Source of the DNA: an uncultured Eubacteriaceae bacterium
Lineage (GTDB): Bacteria; Bacillota; Clostridia; Eubacteriales; UBA1433
DNA: 7,576 bases
Direction of reading: 5' to 3'
NCBI GenBank assembly: GCA_937880125.1
Contig: CALFLU010000010.1
Span: 1 to 7,576, forward strand
A model generated the notes under the pieces. It saw only the letters and a program-made list of their open reading frames with translations. It was not told the origin of the DNA and ran no database searches. Below are positions 5,024-7,576 of the stretch, piece by piece. Position 1 is the stretch's first letter. Each line of letters opens with the position of its first letter. Made by a program: the position numbers and the translations under genes.

Positions 5024-5274
5024 TTATTCTTCAATTTCATCTTCATCAATGACTCTCGGTATTTGACGATGTCCCTGATATTTCAACAAATCTTCTCCCT
5101 GTTCATATTTTGGACATGGCATACTTCAAAATAAACATCCAGCGGTTTCAATTCATACATACGACAAAACCCCTTGCCAATACCTCCCTTTATCGCATGA
5201 ACGCAATCTCTACATGGAATGGTGTTTTCGTCATAGGTTCTCAACCCTATCATACCATCATTGTCTAAACTCAT
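5024..5274 (-). pseudogene. Small four-cysteine protein gene broken by a one-base frameshift
   Basis: Start at 5274 (MSLDNDGMIGLRTYDENTIP) with AGGAGAAAACAATA upstream. The first frame runs CRDCVHAIKGG, GFCRMYELKPLDVYFE and then turns to poor sequence and a stop at 5083. From about 5121-5125 the neighbouring frame continues convincingly: MPCPKYEQGEDLLKYQGHRQ, IPRVIDEDEIEE, stop at 5024. Restoring one base (for example GAA GGT ATG in place of GAAGTATG) gives an 83-aa protein with a C-x2-C...C...C pattern, typical of a small metal-binding (probably zinc) module, plus an acidic tail. I recall similar small CRDC/FCRMY proteins in Firmicutes but no name. It could be a true pseudogene or a sequencing error. 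A programmed shift is less likely, since no good slippery heptamer is present. It has its own promoter candidate and two flanking terminators. Confidence 0.72.
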
Positions 5275-5345
5275 TATTGTTTTCTCCTAATTGAAATATT
5301 ATTTCTAAAATAACCGTCAACTTTCCGTTCTTTTCCCTAAATCCA

Positions 5346-5374
5346 ATCATACTAAAAGTTGCACTTCCCCGCAA
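5346..5374 (-). promoter_or_regulatory. Candidate promoter for the four-Cys gene
   Basis: On the minus strand TTGCGG (5369-5374) and TATGAT (5346-5351) are separated by exactly 17 bp. The -10 matches five of six, the -35 only three. It starts right after the T tract of the terminator at 5376-5404 and would give a leader of about 65 nt to the ATG at 5274. Confidence 0.35.
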
Positions 5375-5375
5375 C

Positions 5376-5404
5376 AAAAAAAGCACCCTTGCGGGTGCTT
5401 TTTT
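5376..5404. terminator. Bidirectional-looking intrinsic terminator after family C genes
   Basis: AAGCACCC (5381-5388), loop TTGC, GGGTGCTT (5393-5400), with an A run before (5376-5382) and a T run after (to 5404), so U tracts exist on both strands. For the minus strand it closes the run ending at the family C gene (stop 5435). Confidence 0.9.
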
Positions 5405-5434
5405 ATTGCTTATAAGGTTTACAATCTAAAATAT

Positions 5435-5668
5435 TCAAATAAAAGTGATCTTATCCGCGATTTCGTTCAGTGATTTACCCATAATAATTTTTGCATTCAA
5501 GGCATCGTCAATGTTGTCAAAATCATAGTTATCCTCTTCAAACGAAACACTGATGTCGTGATGATTGATAGGGATGATTGAGCCATATCTTCCCATATAT
5601 TCATACTCAAAATCTTGTGTCAATGCCAATATTCGAAACCTTAATTCTTCTGCATCTTTAACTTTCAT
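5435..5668 (-). CDS. Family C 77-aa protein, copy 2
   Basis: A small acidic soluble protein starting MKVKDAEELRFRILALTQDF. It pairs with the 76-aa protein just upstream. Both have a short N-terminal helix (LRFRILALTQDFEYEYMGR versus LVGRITSLSDDIEFTCNGK), then an IIP strand (SIIPINHHDISVSF versus LIIPYSQKKFLLVE), a D-rich middle, and the ending GKSLNEIADKITFI versus GKSLREVMDDVELL. The shared 'DDIEF..NGK...I.P' and 'GKSL.E' points are a pattern I associate with many uncharacterised Firmicute small proteins near toxin loci. AAGGAGG lies about 11 nt before the ATG, slightly far but usable. The gene ends about 30 bp before the terminator. Function unknown; immunity protein by context (inference). 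Confidence 0.78.
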   Translation of the reverse strand: MKVKDAEELRFRILALTQDFEYEYMGRYGSIIPINHHDISVSFEEDNYDFDNIDDALNAKIIMGKSLNEIADKITFI

Positions 5669-5688
5669 AATAGTTCTTGCCTCCTTTC

Positions 5689-5919
5689 TTAAAGCAACTC
5701 AACATCATCCATCACTTCTCTCAGCGATTTCCCGTCAAAAAACGGAACACTCAGCAACATTTCTATGCTAGTGCATTCAATATCTCTGTGACCCGGCGTT
5801 TCTACCAATAAAAATTTTTTCTGCGAATACGGAATAATCAAATAATCCTTCCCGTTGCAAGTAAATTCAATATCATCTGACAGAGAAGTAATACGCCCAA
5901 CTAAATCTTCTGATTTCAT
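5689..5919 (-). CDS. Family C 76-aa protein, copy 1
   Basis: Starts MKSEDLVGRITSLSDDIEFT and ends FFDGKSLREVMDDVELL. It is a paralogue of the next gene (5435-5668, 20 bp downstream), with low but even similarity along its whole length. The order is helix, two or three strands, then a C-terminal helix introduced by DGKSL. No membrane segment or signal peptide. The ribosome binding site is modest (GGAAAG 7 nt before ATG; a better AGAGGAG is too far upstream). It follows family B copy 1 after 69 bp without terminator, so it is probably co-transcribed with the A-A-A-B run. Function not known. Confidence 0.77.
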   Translation of the reverse strand: MKSEDLVGRITSLSDDIEFTCNGKDYLIIPYSQKKFLLVETPGHRDIECTSIEMLLSVPFFDGKSLREVMDDVELL

Positions 5920-5988
5920 AATAAATCTTTCCGCTCTCCTCTTTCTTCATCGCTCTCACTTTATTTACCGACACACCTTTTGTTTGTC

Positions 5989-6420
5989 CTACCCCAAAAA
6001 CCGCCTGATAGTCTCTTCGTTCAAATAAGAGTCATAGTTTTTTCTTTTAGGTGAAATGGTCAATTTCCCGTTTTCTTTGCGAAATATTTCACCATCTTCC
6101 GCCAATAGATAATCAACACCCAGAAAGTCCATATAGATTACCAATTCAAGCAATAAATCAATCCCCTTTTCATAATGAGCACTAAACGGGTAAACGCTGA
6201 ATCTGACATCTGCTTTAAACCCATATGCCTCATTAATATACTCTGTCCTTTCTTTATCGTAATGAAAAAACATTGTAAGCACATGCGTGCCTATTGAGTA
6301 AATATCCTTCCCTCTTGATTGCTGTGTTTCTGTACGGCTATTTAAAAATTGACCGATAGACTCTATATAGTCTTCATCTGTTCCCAATCCTCTTAATGCT
6401 AAATAATAACTTACGCTCAT
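5989..6420 (-). CDS. Family B protein, copy 1 (SitI3-like layout)
   Basis: A 143-aa protein. I chose the start at 6420 (MSVSYYLALRGLGTDEDY), which has GGAGGAGTGAAGAG just upstream and aligns with the other family starts. An in-frame ATG at 6441 would add seven residues encoded by the ribosome binding site itself. Order: N-terminal strand/helix, a variable middle, YGFKADVRFSVYPF (about 66-79), helix GIDLLLELVIYMDFLGVDYL, block DGEIFRKENGKLTIS, end NEETIRRFLG. The combination of E-x-GF, helix and DGE block is reminiscent of SitI3 immunity proteins (known family; assignment is my inference). It follows subtype II family A copy A3 after 45 bp, and the same A-to-B linker recurs at 1935-1979. Confidence 0.87.
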   Translation of the reverse strand: MSVSYYLALRGLGTDEDYIESIGQFLNSRTETQQSRGKDIYSIGTHVLTMFFHYDKERTEYINEAYGFKADVRFSVYPFSAHYEKGIDLLLELVIYMDFLGVDYLLAEDGEIFRKENGKLTISPKRKNYDSYLNEETIRRFLG

Positions 6421-6465
6421 CTCTTCACTCCTCCATCCCATGCATTTGTCTCACGCCCGCACCCA

Positions 6466-6783
6466 TCAATAAAGATACAAAATCGTATCGTCCCTATCAA
6501 ATGCACCCTGTATTTTCTCCTTCAAATTCTCAATCCTGCTCGTCATATATTCCAAATCGCGGCCTTTCAAATACTTCTTCGCCCAATCATATAATAAATC
6601 CAACTCACGCATCACTTGAGGAACTTGCTCCTTCGTAAAATATCCGTTTTCTAAAAACAATCTGACCCCTAATGCTTTGCTGACAGGATACCAAACCTCC
6701 TGATAAAACGGTCCCGTTGCAATGGGAATCGTATAATCAATATCCCCATCAGGTCCCTCTTCTCTGTTCACACTGATTGACAT
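6466..6783 (-). CDS. Family A 105-aa protein, subtype II, copy A3
   Basis: Subtype II (MSIS start, LFLENG, LYDWAK, TSRIENLKEKI, end DRDDTILYLY), close to copy A6 at 1980-2297. Differences from A6 concentrate in the IATGPFYQEVWYP stretch (about residues 21-33), where A6 has IASGRFYGGIWYP; this is the same place where subtype I copies differ from each other. Ribosome binding site GGAGGCGAAGGAAA. It stands exactly 372 bp after A2 and directly before family B copy 1. Soluble, no signal peptide. Family not recognised; immunity role inferred from multiplicity and context. Confidence 0.86.
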   Translation of the reverse strand: MSISVNREEGPDGDIDYTIPIATGPFYQEVWYPVSKALGVRLFLENGYFTKEQVPQVMRELDLLYDWAKKYLKGRDLEYMTSRIENLKEKIQGAFDRDDTILYLY

Positions 6784-6837
6784 TTTCCTTCGCCTCCGTC
6801 TTCAATATTTTTCTGACTTTGCCCCCCGTATCTCCCC

Positions 6838-7155
6838 TCAATAGATATACAAAATCGTATCGTCTTTGTCGAAAGCGTCCGGAATTTTCTGTTGCAAAGT
6901 TTCCGTTCGGCCGACCATGTATTCCAAATCATAGCCCGTCAAATTTGCCTTCGCCCAACCCTTTAACAACTCCAATTCCCATAACACCTCAGGCACCTGA
7001 TCCTTTGTAAATTGCCCGCCATCATAGAATATTTTCACGCCCAACTCCTTACTGGCGGGATACCAGTTGGCCACATAAAATTTTTCTCCTGAAACGGGAA
7101 TTGTGTAATCACTCGTTCCATCCGGATTTCCTTTTCTGTTCACACTTACTGACAT
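6838..7155 (-). CDS. Family A 105-aa protein, subtype I, copy A2
   Basis: Subtype I with N-terminal block RKGNPDGTSDY identical to copy A1, but central block EKFYVANW with DGGQF identical to the distant copy A4. A2 is therefore a mosaic of two sister sequences. It also has a tryptophan (VPEVLWELELLKGW) where the others have K or R. Ribosome binding site GGAGGTGAAAAATA before ATG. The upstream 54-bp spacer is the standard family A leader. It is the middle gene of the visible three-gene tandem array. Confidence 0.86.
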   Translation of the reverse strand: MSVSVNRKGNPDGTSDYTIPVSGEKFYVANWYPASKELGVKIFYDGGQFTKDQVPEVLWELELLKGWAKANLTGYDLEYMVGRTETLQQKIPDAFDKDDTILYIY

Positions 7156-7209
7156 TATTTTTCACCTCCGCCTTCAATATTTTTCTGACTTTGCCCCCCG
7201 TATCTCACC

Positions 7210-7527
7210 TCAATAGATATACAAAATTGTATCATCTTTGTCGAAAGCGTCCGGAATTTTCTGCTGCAAACTTTCCGTTCGGCCGACCATGTATTCCAAA
7301 TCATAGCCCGTCAAATTCGCCTTCGCCCAACCCTTTAACAACTCCAATTCCCGTAACACCTCAGGTACCTGATCCTTTGTAAATCGACTGCCATCATAGA
7401 ATATCTTTACGCCCAACTCCTTGCTGGCGGGATACCAATTTGCCCAATAAAAATCTTCGCCTGAAACGGGAATCGTGTAATCACTCGTCCCATCCGGATT
7501 TCCTTTTCTGTTTACACTCACTGACAT
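7210..7527 (-). CDS. Family A 105-aa protein, subtype I, copy A1
   Basis: The most upstream family A copy in the window. N-terminal block RKGNPDGTSDY as in A2; central block EDFYWANW with DGSRF as in A5; end DKDDTILYIY. Ribosome binding site GGAGGCGAAGGAAA. The leader upstream (7528-7576) matches the spacer found between the other tandem copies right up to the window edge, so another copy very probably lies just outside. No signal peptide or membrane segment; a helix-rich second half (VLRELELLKGWAKANL and YMVGRTESLQQKI) follows a strand-rich first half. Confidence 0.86.
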   Translation of the reverse strand: MSVSVNRKGNPDGTSDYTIPVSGEDFYWANWYPASKELGVKIFYDGSRFTKDQVPEVLRELELLKGWAKANLTGYDLEYMVGRTESLQQKIPDAFDKDDTILYIY

Positions 7528-7576
7528 TTTCCTTCGCCTCCGTCTTCAATATTTTTCTGACTTTGCCCCCCGTATC

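Larger units (their letters stand above)
6466..7576. repeat. Tandem array of 372-bp units (three copies plus leader of a fourth)
   Basis: Each unit is one family A gene (318 bp) plus a 54-bp leader that contains CAATATTTTTCTGACTTTGC and a CCCCCCGTATCTC stretch on the plus strand. Starts at 7527, 7155 and 6783 are exactly 372 bp apart. The leader is as well conserved as the genes, which supports recent tandem duplication of the whole unit. Confidence 0.9.

Noticed and set aside
6421..6441. Earlier start (6441) for family B copy 1
   Set aside because: The added residues are encoded by the ribosome binding site region, and other family members begin at the position equal to 6420.
6466..7576. 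Regular repeats as a CRISPR array
   Set aside because: The units are 372 bp and protein coding; there are no short repeats with unique spacers.

Overview
The window looks like part of an accessory 'immunity-gene bank' in a low-to-mid GC Gram-positive-type bacterium (Bacillota, perhaps Clostridia or Negativicutes). This rests on strong GGAGG-type ribosome binding sites, very small tightly packed genes, and protein types I associate with toxin/immunity loci of gut and oral Firmicutes. There is no rRNA, tRNA or housekeeping gene to fix the taxon. Every supportable gene lies on the minus strand, so transcription runs from right (7576) to left (1). The plus-strand open frames are shadows.

Layout in transcription order. 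(1) 7527-6466: three tandem copies of a 105-aa family ('family A') at an exact 372-bp period, continuing off the right edge. A ~143-aa 'family B' protein (6420-5989) and two related 76/77-aa proteins ('family C', 5919-5435) follow, and the run closes at a hairpin terminator (5376-5404). (2) 5374-4981: a single-gene cassette between two near-identical terminators. It encodes a small four-cysteine protein broken by a one-base frameshift. (3) 4917 leftwards to the window end: a long run with a weak promoter candidate, then a 3' fragment of family B, an intact B, an A, a 54-aa/79-aa gene pair overlapping by ATGA, a third B, two more tandem A copies, a tiny B-like remnant, and a fourth B. A 108-aa unknown, an in-frame toxin-tip-like fragment, and two tandem 109-aa paralogues ('family D') end it at a hairpin (1-21).

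Interpretation (inference): no secretion or adhesin part of a toxin is present. The mix of duplicated small acidic proteins, 3'-end scraps and one displaced C-terminal fragment directly before an intact small gene matches the known architecture of orphan toxin-tip/immunity arrays beside polymorphic toxins (CDI, Rhs, MafB, LXG and similar). Family B resembles in layout the SitI3-type immunity proteins. Families A, C and D and the 108-aa protein have no name I can give with confidence. Six A copies, four intact B copies and at least five gene scraps show repeated duplication, recombination and decay. The segment A-A-B occurs twice (7155-5989 and 2669-1416). The strongest leads are the residue co-variation among A copies, the toxin-tip fragment fused in frame to a D gene, and the frameshifted four-Cys gene.
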